Assembly: GCF_003675895.1 (NCBI RefSeq)
Contig: NZ_ML014774.1
Span: 1 to 64,000, forward strand
From: Parashewanella curva
GTDB lineage: Bacteria; Pseudomonadota; Gammaproteobacteria; Enterobacterales; Shewanellaceae
DNA length: 64,000 bases
Direction of reading: 5' to 3'
Part shown: in pieces, positions 55,302 through 64,000 of the stretch
How positions within the stretch are numbered: the stretch's first letter is position 1
Layout of the letters: each line of letters opens with the position of its first letter
Translations under genes and position numbers: made by a program
The notes under the pieces: generated by a model
Database searches by the model: none
Told to the model about the DNA's origin: nothing
The model's input: only the letters and a program-made list of their open reading frames with translations

Positions 55302-55435
55302 AGTAAACTTGTGGGCGTAGAGTGTTTCACCGATTCGGTGAATGATGAAAATGTTCGAATTTTAGCTAACTCAGATAGATATTAGCTAAATGAGCGTCCA
55401 ACTGATTTTTTTAGGATAATAGATTGGACTTGATG

Positions 55436-55453
55436 TAAGGCTTCTATAAGCAT
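55436..55453 (+). promoter_or_regulatory. Weak 11-bp direct repeat before the giant TPR gene
   Basis: TAAGGCT (55436) and TAAGCAT (55447) start exactly 11 bp apart, resembling the TAAGGTT repeats upstream of the other units of this region, but each half has one or more mismatches. Confidence 0.35.
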
Positions 55454-55537
55454 TTGAGTTCAGTCTTGAGTTAAGTGTTCCTTATAACACACGGATGCGT
55501 GCCCCAAATATCAAAAAGAATTAAGGGTTTTGAGACT

Positions 55538-58500
55538 ATGTTTAATGTTAAAAAGACGTTGCTGGCCACTACAATTTCAGCGGTTCTATGTTTTCCTTCG
55601 TATGCGGCAGTGTCTGTAAATGACATTGCCACTGTAGTAAAGGATGTAAGTGGTGTTGAAAATAAAGGTATTCATGATCTTTATAATAAGTCCATATTGG
55701 AAGATAAAGACATTAGCCAATCCATTACCAAACTTAATCAATTTTCAAAAAACAAAAAAAACAAATTAACTGAAAGGGCTAATGCACAATTCACCATTGG
55801 TCATTTGTATTGGCGTCATGGCGACCCTGTTAAGGCTCAAAAAGCGGTGGACGTTGGACTTAAATTAGCTAAAACCTCTGATGGTTTCTTACTAAAAGCG
55901 CGTCTGCTTGACGCTCAAGGTAAGCCAGAAAAAGCCATAAATTGGTATCAAAAAGCCATTGATTTGACCAAGAGTAATGTTGAAAAAGAATTCATATTGA
56001 TCCGCCTAACCATGATTAATGCAACCGAAAATGCCGATGCATTAGTTGAGCTGGCTAATACCCGTGATCAAGCATTCAAAAACCGTGCAGCGGTTGTTTT
56101 GGCTATTATGGGCTATCAGAAGAAAGCGCTAGAGTTATACAAAGTTGAAGAACAAGCCAATAAACCGTTCCAGCAATATATTCGTTTGGCTGATTGGGCT
56201 ATCAAATCAAAAGATTACAAAATTGCTCAAAAAAATGCTTGGCAAGCATTTGAACATGCAGCTGCAAAATATGATTTACGCTATGCGCTTTCTATTTTGA
56301 TTGAGTCATATCGTGATGCCAATGAATTAGAAGCCCTTTTACCACTTTTAGAAACTTATCCAAATGATTTAGATCTTCAGCAAGCACGTGTTGATGTTCT
56401 TGTTGAATTAAGTCGTTATGATGAAGCTATTGACCTGTTTAAAAATACATCTTCTGATGAGCTAGAGTTAGCACAACGGCAAAGACTCATCAAATTGTAT
56501 CTTGCGGCAGATCGTCCTCAAGATATGATCAATGAATATAACAATCAAATCAAAAAAGAATCTGATGTGGTTGCGTGGTATGACGGTCTTGCATCCCATT
56601 ATATGAATATTGGGGAAACCGATAAGGCATTAAATGTTTGGCAGCAGATGGCTTCGAATAATGAGAAAAATATATATTCGTTGGTTGATGGTGCTGAAAG
56701 CATGGTGAAAATGGGTTTTGCCGATGAAGCCATCTCATTCGTTACCAAACATGCCAACAACAAAGGTTTTGCTGTACCCGCCAATTTCTTTTTATTCGAA
56801 ACTTACCTAAATCGTGGTCAAGAACAAGAAGCCACACATGCATTAGAGCGTTTGGAAACCCTTCTACCAGATACTGCTGGTGAGCATAAAGACATTGCTG
56901 ATGCTTACGAGCGTTTATCTCGTGCAGATAAAGCCCTAGCCATCTACCAACGCCTTGATCAGCAAGGTCAGGGCTTAGGTTATGATGAACGAATGCGTCT
57001 TGCTTGGTTATATAGCATTAATGATCAAAAGCAACAAGCACTGGATCTTTGGCAAGATATTTGGACAGGCGTAAAAAGTCCTGCTCGCCGCAGTTTCTCT
57101 GAAGCTCAATTGATGTTGTTAGCCGCTGAATTAAATAAATTGGCTGATATCGTTGTCGATATTGAAGAAAAGCTCATTCTGAATAAAGCCAACGAAAACG
57201 AAATCAATCTTCTTGTTCGTATTTATGTTGAAGTTGGCGACCAATTATCAGCAATTGAAGTGATTGAGGAGTTTGCTCGCCGAAGCAACATGAATGAAGT
57301 CGATAAGCTCAAACAATTAAGTAAAGTCTACTTAATGCTGGAAGACCCGAAATCGTACGATAAAGCCTTACGACAACTTCTTGTCGCAGAACCTGATTTT
57401 AAAACAGAGCATATCCGTAACATCATTTTGAATATGCTTACTAATGAGTTAGAGCAAGATAAAGACAAGCGTTTGGCTGAGGTCAATAAGTTGCTTAGCA
57501 ATTTGAAAGTAGATAATGCCGCGCAGGTCGCAGGTGAATTTGAAGCAGGCATTATGACCATGGGCGGCTTTCCTGAGCGAGCCATTGAAAGTTATCGTCG
57601 TTCGATTGCAGAAACACCTACAATGTCAGATAACCTGTTATTGATGTCTGATCTTATGAAAGATCACGGTCGTCGTGATGAAGCCGTGTCCATTTTGCAA
57701 TACGTAGCTGAACATGCTGATGGTGATAACGAATTCGTAGTCGCCATTGATGGCATCATCAATATGATCGGTGCTCGTCGCTTTGGTGAAGAATTGACAC
57801 CTGAAATTCAAGGTACCTTCCGTTGGGTTCATCGTTTAGTTCTTGAGCGTATCACTTCAAGAGCAGACAAATTCTATCTTTACACACTGTTAGCTGAGAT
57901 TTCTCAAGAAACCAATGATAGAGAAGGGGAATTTATTGCGGTAGAAAACTCGTTAGCACAAGCAGGCATTCGCCGCTCAAGTATTTTACGTGAGTTGATT
58001 ACTTTATCTACCGCTACAAACAGTGTTACGGATATTCGGTTGGGTGATGAAGAACGCAAAGTCACTTACGGTCGACGTCTCATTGGTTTAAAACAAGAAC
58101 TTCCACCTGAAATTTATATCGATTTGAGTAAGACATTACTCAGTAAAGGTAATGTGCTAGAAGCTGAAAAGTCTTTTGATATGATCACTGATATCACAGG
58201 GTTGATTGAAGTTGATAAAACTAAAGCACAAATGTTTCTCGATGCAGGCTATGTCAATAAAGCGTTGATCTCTTTTAATAAAGCATTAAGCCGTAATCGC
58301 TCTGATCTTGAACTTCTTAAAAGTACAGCATTGTTGCGTGAAGAAATCGGTCAAGATGACATTGCTAATACATGGTATTGGAATGCGTTAAATGGACTAA
58401 TTCAGCAACAACCAGCAGTGCTTCGTAATGGTGTTCCACAACAGAAAAGAACAAACTTTTGGGAGCCCAAAATTGACACTACTGTCAGTCGTTCATTCCG

Positions 58501-61500
58501 AAATCATTTTGAATCTCTCGCAGAGGGTTTCATTGTCACTTGGCCAACAGACGCCACAAAAGCTAAAAATAGACTTCAAGAATTACTGTCCTTATTTAAT
58601 TCTGAACTGGCGAATGTTCAACAACTTCAAGTGCAAGAGGAACAATTGCCTTTAAATCAATATTCACGATTGAATCAAACTTCAAAATTGGTCAGACGTG
58701 TTGCCACTTCTACGGATAATAGTGAAATTGCTTTGCAAATTGATACAAAGTTACTTTCATTGTTTAAAAATGATGAGTTACTCCAAACTGATATTGCACT
58801 GCATTACCATAGAGCCGGATATTTTAAGGAATTAGCCGAATTAGAAGCGAGCATTGGTAAGAAACATCAAGTGTTTGTGAGTGAGCCAGATAATTCATCT
58901 GTTTTATCAAATGCTTTAAATTATGCAGAATACCAAAATGATGTTGAGACACAATTTCAATTGCTAAGTGTATCCAGGGACAGCGATAAAACTTCAAGTT
59001 TATTTAATCGATTAATTCAAAAGCAAGAATTAGTAGAGGTTTTTGCTCGTGGTCTATCTTTACTCTCACCAGAGCAGTTCAAATCAGTTGTTGGTTCTAA
59101 GTTGACCAATGATGGTTCAATGGATCAAGCTTATTTCAATATTGCGATTACCAATTTAGACTTATATCGAAAAGTAGAGAAAACTTTAGGAAGAAAACTA
59201 TTATCTACAGATAAGATGGCTGAATATATTGATAAATATGATCCCAAAAAGGATCCAAGAACATCGTATATAGCCTCAAAAAATATTAACTCTATTATAG
59301 CTGACTCATTATCTATTTCAGAACAAATCGATTATGCACGAAAACAAGTTGCTAAATCGACCGCAGGGTATGAGGTATTGTCACATTTCGATCTTATTAA
59401 AAAGGGTTTGAAGCAACACCTTTCTGATGAGGATATGCAAAAATTTGAATTATTAATTAAAGAGCTATTAGATCGAATTGATTTCAAAAATACTTATGAT
59501 GTTCCACAATTAGCAGTAGGTTTTATTGTACCAAATGCACATAAGACACATAAAAAACTGCTTTCTAACACCATTAACTATATCGGACGTAAAGCAAAAT
59601 TTGGCACATCCTATACTGATATGGCTGAATTAATATTTAATGGCTCTGATGAAGAGTTATTGTTTAAAATATTCGAGTTTAAAGCTAAGAATCCAACTAT
59701 TGGTTATCAGCTTAACACCTTAGTTGCAGATAACTTCTCATCTATTGTTGATAAATACTTGTTTGATATTGATGGTGACAAGAAGATATCTCTTGATGAA
59801 GCCAAAGCCTTTTACAATGCGAAATATCCATCGAGATTTTATGAGTTAAGCTCGCAAGAATATACACAACAATTATCTTTATTAAAAAAATTAATAAAGA
59901 ATTACCCTGAAGAAAAATCGTTTAAACTGGCTGAGCTGGATGTAGCTCTAAAGTTAGGCGACAAAATTTTGGTTGATCAAAGTCTGCTTAATTATTATAA
60001 GTTTGATCCTAGGGAGCCTTTTATACGTGCAGCTTTATATGAGAAGTTAATTAGTGAGCATAAATACACTAAGGCTTTAGCATTATTGCAAGATGGGGGG
60101 GAGGATCTTCGTTTACCTGAAGTTAAGGGTAAATTAAGCCAGCAAGCATTGTTGGACAGAAATACGTCCATTTCCAGTGCGCATTTGTACAAGGTTTTGG
60201 CCAAGGTTGACGGGTCTGGTGTCCCTAGTGGTCAGACACAAACTAATAACTTACGTTATATCGATCAGTTAGTGGCGAGTGTAAAAGCAAAGGACAGCCT
60301 AAAAGTCCAAGCTAATCTTAGAGCTTTATGGAGACATGTTCTTTCTGGTTCAACCAAAACTGGCAATTTTGGTCGTGGTATTTCTTACAATGATGCATTG
60401 CAATGGGATACAGACATTTCTAAGGAAAGTGTGACTAACACAAGTCAAATTGTAAATCCTACAATTGCTAATGATTTTATTTCACAACTTGATACGCCGT
60501 CAGAAAATAAACAAAATCTCTTTGATATTATTGCTCAATACAAATTTGCTTCCGTTGAATTTGATAAGTTTATTCGTGCGTTTCCTTTCAAAAAGCAAAG
60601 AGAAGTGGGTAAGTTTTATTCACTCATCGCTGATTCGATCATTCAAAACAATGGCTTTGATAAAAAATTAATACAGTTAGAGCGAAAATTGCTCAAAGGT
60701 ATAATTTCATCACATGACTTAAATTTATATTTAACTCTAGTTGACAAACAGCCTAAAGAGGTTTCCGACAAGGTTATTGATGCTTTAAAAGGTATTTCTA
60801 ATAATCTATTTGCTTCTAGTCACTGGCAAACATCTAAGTTAGCTAATTTGTTTGCAAAGCACGGTGAACTCTCTATTGCAAGCGAACATTATCTATTATT
60901 AGTAGCGCAATTGGTACAGTATAATGAGTTTTCAACGACTCCAAACTATGACGCTTCTAATAGCGCACCGGCTGTTACAGTTTTAGAAATAGTAAAAAGT
61001 ATTAAGAGCAATTATCAACCATCACAGGCTCAATCCTTATTTAGACAAATTGCTAGTATTGTCAAACGTGCAGATAAGAATGCCGCTGTTGATAGTTATT
61101 ACAATGCATTTGTCTTAAAGGGGAGTCTTTTAGTTGCCTCTGAAAAACCCATTGAATTTGCTAGCTCTATTTCGGAAAATTCTGTTAGTGAAGATCCTAA
61201 GTTGAAGTTCCAGTCTCCACAACGTATAGCTCTTATCGAAGCATATAAACAGGCAGGGGATTTCGATAAAGCCTATAAGTTGCTGAGCCAGTATTTTGTA
61301 ATCAATAGCATTTTTGAGCAGGACTTGGATGAATCTGAATCATTTCGAGTTATATCAAATGTGCAATATACGGCAAAGGTTTTAGGCATATCTGCAGCAC
61401 TGACTGTAAAGCAGTTTCGCCATAAGTTCCTAACACCATGGCAACAAATTTTCTTTAATTCAGATAACTTATTAAACGACGAAAACAGTGATTGGTTATT

Positions 61501-61996
61501 ATTCGTTAACCACAAACTGTTTTCAGCTATGAAAGATAAGAGGTATAAAACTGATAAAGTGGTCGAATTGTTGTTCCTTGTGAATGCTCAACTCGCTAAA
61601 AGTAATTATGAACAAGCTATTAATAACTTAGCTAAAGTAATTAGCTACATGGGGCGTCAATCAGAACGCTTTACCAGCAATAATTGGGAGCAAGTTATCG
61701 CCATTAGTAACAAGTTTGACATTGGCTTACCAACCAGTATCACTCAGTTGCTGTCGAAAAGTGGTGTGCTTTCTTCCGAAGACGAAGCTAAAGTGATTTT
61801 GAGTTTGAGTAAAAGTAAGCACGATAAAAAATCATACCTTCAAGCTAAGTCTTTTGCCAAAGACTCTGATAAGTTAAATGTCATGGAAGCCATGTTATCT
61901 TTTGCTGAAAACATGAATATGCAAGAGCCTGAATTATTAGATAGAGTAAAAGTCGAGCGCAAGGCACGTGCTCAATTTAAAATAAATAAGTTTTAG
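55538..61996 (+). CDS. Giant exported TPR-type repeat protein with one EF-hand
   Basis: About 2152 residues. It begins with a signal peptide (MFNVKKTLLATTISAVLCFPSYA), which fixes the start 21 codons inside the longest frame. The first 1000 residues are helical TPR-like repeats (AQFTIGHLYWRHGDPVKAQK, LLKARLLDAQGKPEKAINWY, ADAYERLSRADKALAIYQR). The second half is more divergent but still helical. One canonical EF-hand loop is at about 1410-1421 (DIDGDKKISLDE: Asp at 1, 3, 5, Ser at 9, Glu at 12), implying calcium binding. No membrane segment, so it is probably periplasmic or surface-linked. Last gene of the 29-kb block. Confidence 0.82.
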   Translation: MFNVKKTLLATTISAVLCFPSYAAVSVNDIATVVKDVSGVENKGIHDLYNKSILEDKDISQSITKLNQFSKNKKNKLTERANAQFTIGHLYWRHGDPVKAQKAVDVGLKLAKTSDGFLLKARLLDAQGKPEKAINWYQKAIDLTKSNVEKEFILIRLTMINATENADALVELANTRDQAFKNRAAVVLAIMGYQKKALELYKVEEQANKPFQQYIRLADWAIKSKDYKIAQKNAWQAFEHAAAKYDLRYALSILIESYRDANELEALLPLLETYPNDLDLQQARVDVLVELSRYDEAIDLFKNTSSDELELAQRQRLIKLYLAADRPQDMINEYNNQIKKESDVVAWYDGLASHYMNIGETDKALNVWQQMASNNEKNIYSLVDGAESMVKMGFADEAISFVTKHANNKGFAVPANFFLFETYLNRGQEQEATHALERLETLLPDTAGEHKDIADAYERLSRADKALAIYQRLDQQGQGLGYDERMRLAWLYSINDQKQQALDLWQDIWTGVKSPARRSFSEAQLMLLAAELNKLADIVVDIEEKLILNKANENEINLLVRIYVEVGDQLSAIEVIEEFARRSNMNEVDKLKQLSKVYLMLEDPKSYDKALRQLLVAEPDFKTEHIRNIILNMLTNELEQDKDKRLAEVNKLLSNLKVDNAAQVAGEFEAGIMTMGGFPERAIESYRRSIAETPTMSDNLLLMSDLMKDHGRRDEAVSILQYVAEHADGDNEFVVAIDGIINMIGARRFGEELTPEIQGTFRWVHRLVLERITSRADKFYLYTLLAEISQETNDREGEFIAVENSLAQAGIRRSSILRELITLSTATNSVTDIRLGDEERKVTYGRRLIGLKQELPPEIYIDLSKTLLSKGNVLEAEKSFDMITDITGLIEVDKTKAQMFLDAGYVNKALISFNKALSRNRSDLELLKSTALLREEIGQDDIANTWYWNALNGLIQQQPAVLRNGVPQQKRTNFWEPKIDTTVSRSFRNHFESLAEGFIVTWPTDATKAKNRLQELLSLFNSELANVQQLQVQEEQLPLNQYSRLNQTSKLVRRVATSTDNSEIALQIDTKLLSLFKNDELLQTDIALHYHRAGYFKELAELEASIGKKHQVFVSEPDNSSVLSNALNYAEYQNDVETQFQLLSVSRDSDKTSSLFNRLIQKQELVEVFARGLSLLSPEQFKSVVGSKLTNDGSMDQAYFNIAITNLDLYRKVEKTLGRKLLSTDKMAEYIDKYDPKKDPRTSYIASKNINSIIADSLSISEQIDYARKQVAKSTAGYEVLSHFDLIKKGLKQHLSDEDMQKFELLIKELLDRIDFKNTYDVPQLAVGFIVPNAHKTHKKLLSNTINYIGRKAKFGTSYTDMAELIFNGSDEELLFKIFEFKAKNPTIGYQLNTLVADNFSSIVDKYLFDIDGDKKISLDEAKAFYNAKYPSRFYELSSQEYTQQLSLLKKLIKNYPEEKSFKLAELDVALKLGDKILVDQSLLNYYKFDPREPFIRAALYEKLISEHKYTKALALLQDGGEDLRLPEVKGKLSQQALLDRNTSISSAHLYKVLAKVDGSGVPSGQTQTNNLRYIDQLVASVKAKDSLKVQANLRALWRHVLSGSTKTGNFGRGISYNDALQWDTDISKESVTNTSQIVNPTIANDFISQLDTPSENKQNLFDIIAQYKFASVEFDKFIRAFPFKKQREVGKFYSLIADSIIQNNGFDKKLIQLERKLLKGIISSHDLNLYLTLVDKQPKEVSDKVIDALKGISNNLFASSHWQTSKLANLFAKHGELSIASEHYLLLVAQLVQYNEFSTTPNYDASNSAPAVTVLEIVKSIKSNYQPSQAQSLFRQIASIVKRADKNAAVDSYYNAFVLKGSLLVASEKPIEFASSISENSVSEDPKLKFQSPQRIALIEAYKQAGDFDKAYKLLSQYFVINSIFEQDLDESESFRVISNVQYTAKVLGISAALTVKQFRHKFLTPWQQIFFNSDNLLNDENSDWLLFVNHKLFSAMKDKRYKTDKVVELLFLVNAQLAKSNYEQAINNLAKVISYMGRQSERFTSNNWEQVIAISNKFDIGLPTSITQLLSKSGVLSSEDEAKVILSLSKSKHDKKSYLQAKSFAKDSDKLNVMEAMLSFAENMNMQEPELLDRVKVERKARAQFKINKF

Positions 61997-62070
61997 TTAA
62001 AAATTTATCCCTTCTGGGTTAATTTCTAGCCTTTTGGGGTGAATTATCCTCTATCTTGTAAGTTGTTGAT

Positions 62071-62102
62071 ACCTCGTCCCTTGTGGTGCGAGGTTAATTT
62101 TA
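62071..62102 (+). terminator. Terminator of the giant TPR gene
   Basis: ACCTCG (62071-62076) and CGAGGT (62089-62094) with a 12-nt loop, then TAATTTT. Moderate strength. Confidence 0.5.
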
Positions 62103-62355
62103 TATTTTTTGTTAGTCAGCTCAAAATTGAAGGTTAATTGATTAAAACTTTTTATGTAGTAGGGGGGATATACGTAAAACCGACATTACTTCTGAAAAGT
62201 GTCCATAAGATTAACATCTTTGTAGGACCTATTTATTAGTCTCGCATCGTGGTGTACCCCCCGTCATTCAGACGGGTAGCTTTTAGCTAGCAGTTGGTTT
62301 TAATATGCTTGTATGAGATACAGGTATGGTTCTCACACAAAATATAAAATTGAGT
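62103..62355. other. Intergenic stretch with a hairpin like an IS605-type right end
   Basis: No gene is seen. At 62260-62276 CCCGTC-ATTCA-GACGGG is followed by TAGCTTTTAGCTAGC. This resembles, from memory, hairpins at the right end of IS605/IS1341-type elements. No tnpB sequence is visible upstream, so any element is lost. Confidence 0.35.
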
Positions 62356-63339
62356 ACCCGATGTGTGAATTCTAAGAGACATGACCGTAGCATAAAATGA
62401 TAGTTGTCTAATCAAGCATCTTATGGGTTATCGGTCATGTCTAGCCTAGATTTTATCATTACTGTTTTCTGCTTAGTTGATGATTTATACAAAGAGGAAG
62501 TTAAAGAGCCACTTCGTTCAGCTGGCCGTAAGCCAAACCTTTTGGATGCTGAAGTTATCACGATGGAAATTGCTTGAGAATGGTTAGGTTTTCATGATGA
62601 TAAAGCTATCTGGAGTTACTTTTTACAACACTGGATTGAACTCTTTCCAAAAATTCCAGCGCGCTCTCAGTTCGTTAGACAAGCTGCAAACCTATGGCAA
62701 GTCAAACAGTTGATGCATGCTAGCCTATGACGAGAAATAAATTTCAGCCAGCGAGATATCCACTTGATAGATGGTTTTCCTATACCAGTGTGTAAATTAA
62801 CACGAGCAAAACGTTGCCAAGTGTTAAAGGCATAACAAACTATGGTTTTTGTGCGTCAAAGCAGGAGCATTACTATGGTTTTAAAGGACATTTAGTTACC
62901 GATGAACGAGGTATACCTTTAAACTTTTCAGTAGCACCAGCCAATATTGATGAAAGAGATGTTGCTTATGAGGTGTTGGATAAGGTTATTGGGCTGACCA
63001 TTGGAGATAAAGGCTTAATCAGGCCTTCACTGAAAGCCGATTTACTTCAAGTCGGACTGAACTTACAAACACCCTTGCGGAAAAACATGCTTGATAAGCG
63101 TCCACCAGAAATCGTGCGCTTGCTTTTAAAAGTAAGGCGAAGAATTGAAACAACAATTGGTCAACTAGTTGAATACTTTGAAATTGAAAAAATTAGATGT
63201 TGAGATTTATGGCATTTAACAAGCCGCATGGGTAGAAAACTCCTCGGTATCACCATAGGAGCATTTATTAACATTTCATGCGGCAAAAACCTATGCAATT
63301 TGAAGATATGATTTTGCTTAGAGAATTCACACATCGGGT
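62356..63339 (+). mobile_element. IS982-family insertion sequence, decayed
   Basis: 984 bp between near-perfect inverted ends: ACCCGATGTGTGAATTCT at the left and its reverse complement AGAATTCACACATCGGGT at the right (18 bp). ACCC ends are typical of IS982. I see no clear target duplication (flanks TTGAGT and GTGTAT). Confidence 0.85.
62437..63311 (+). pseudogene. IS982 transposase, inactivated
   Basis: It starts MSSLDFIITVFCLVDDLY. It has an in-frame TGA at 62575 (before EWLGFHDDKAIWSYF), another TGA after LMHASL, and a frameshift near 62815. After that the catalytic part continues (NYGFCASKQEHYYGFKGHL). A third stop follows KIRC, before DLWHLTSRMGRKLLG. The DDE domain start (HLIDGFPIPVCKL) is recognisable. 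At least four lesions show long decay. Confidence 0.85.
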
Positions 63340-63359
63340 GTGTATTGAATGTTTTTATT

Positions 63360-63998
63360 TTATTTTCTAGATGGAATCATTTCTGGCCAAGGTCTTCTTA
63401 AATACCGACATCTATCTTGTTTTAACATCTGTTCTTGTAAGTAATAGAATGCTTCAAAATGCCCTTCCATGCGTGCTCTGTCTGATGCACATAGTCCGAG
63501 TTCGTTTTCTTCAAAAAGATCCACACCGCTACTTAGTAACAAAACAATACAATCCATATGACCGTTACTAGCGGCTACTGATAATAATGATGATGTACCT
63601 CCGATGTGTAGTTTCGAATTGATGTTTAAATCCGCTCCACAGTCTATTAATACCTTTAGACTACCGGAATGTCCCAATAAGCATGCGAAAAAAGCTACGC
63701 TTCTCGCTTGGTCATCAAGTTCATTTATGACATCAGGAATGTTTTTCAATAATAGCTTTAGTGCTGTCTGATTATTTCGCATGACAGCCACTTTTAAAGA
63801 GTTTACCTGAGACTCTTTAGATACTATTTTTAATTTAGGTATTAGCAACTCTAGACAATCAGTTTCATCTGAATATCTTATTGCTTTATCTATAGCATTA
63901 CATCCATCTAGTTTATCGCGTTCTTCAAAGCTAATATGTTTATCACTTATTAACTCCTTTAACGCTTTGCTGTCTCTTGCTTCTACTGCACGGTACAT
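63360..63998 (-). CDS. Ankyrin-repeat protein, possibly partial at the window edge
   Basis: At least 212 residues with ankyrin repeats: GCNAIDKAIRYSDETDCLELL, SVAFFACLLGHSGSLKVLI and TSSLLSVAASNGHMDCIVLLL. An ATG lies at 63998-63996, two bases from the edge, so the true start may be further upstream. It ends 20 bp after the IS982 right end; its original terminator may have been displaced by that insertion. It is not an obvious copy of the ankyrin protein at 17916. Partner and role unknown. Confidence 0.75.
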   Translation of the reverse strand: MYRAVEARDSKALKELISDKHISFEERDKLDGCNAIDKAIRYSDETDCLELLIPKLKIVSKESQVNSLKVAVMRNNQTALKLLLKNIPDVINELDDQARSVAFFACLLGHSGSLKVLIDCGADLNINSKLHIGGTSSLLSVAASNGHMDCIVLLLSSGVDLFEENELGLCASDRARMEGHFEAFYYLQEQMLKQDRCRYLRRPWPEMIPSRK

Positions 63999-64000
63999 CT

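Noticed and set aside
55197-55385. 62-codon open frame between the VWA gene and the giant TPR gene
   Set aside because: It covers the palindromic element, starts at TTG and has no ribosome-binding site.

Overview
The window looks like the chromosome of a marine gammaproteobacterium in the Shewanella / Alteromonadales neighbourhood. The evidence is an rsxABCDGE-nth operon in standard order, a class I fumarase, an AsnS, large TonB-dependent receptors, an M16 peptidase with two lobes, A+T-rich DNA and several short palindromic intergenic elements. Two ankyrin-repeat proteins would fit a Parashewanella-like genome, but that is an inference.

Layout. 1-560: tail of an unknown gene, a candidate small RNA and the terminator of the glyoxalase operon. 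561-2511: VOC protein plus gloA, divergent from a LysR regulator. 2597-5057: a Cys-rich exported protein and a TonB receptor broken by two compensating frameshifts. 5152-11496: rsxABCDGE-nth electron-transport operon. 11624-13175: an IS66-family element with exact 8-bp target duplication and a transposase split by two -1 frameshift sites. 13253-15163: CsrD/LapD-like degenerate GGDEF-EAL protein. 15498-17672: five identical tRNA-Asn genes downstream of asnS. 17916-25975: ankyrin protein, Nudix hydrolase, pabB, fumA, S9 peptidase. 25991-26260: MITE. 26404-31602: orphan protein, sugar MFS transporter, two acetyltransferases, secreted subtilase, small Rossmann protein. 31904-33130: cytochrome-like pseudogene cut by an IS200/IS605 element.

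33263-61996 is the most striking part: about 29 kb, all on the + strand. It runs: OmpR-type response regulator and sensor kinase; large TonB receptor; M16 peptidase; ABC permease, ATPase, periplasmic adaptor and TolC-like outer-membrane lipoprotein; a retropepsin-like/TPR protein; a membrane protein with a charged tail; MoxR ATPase; DUF58; a BatA-like protein; a VWA membrane protein; and a 2152-residue exported TPR-type protein. Direct repeats of TAAGGTT spaced exactly 11 bp lie upstream of three of its units, with a weaker pair before a fourth. I infer one regulon, run by the adjacent two-component system, that builds an envelope machine combining peptide or cofactor uptake, proteolysis, export and MoxR/VWA-type complex maturation. 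The function is unknown.

62356-63339 is a decayed IS982-family element next to a second ankyrin gene that may continue past the right edge.
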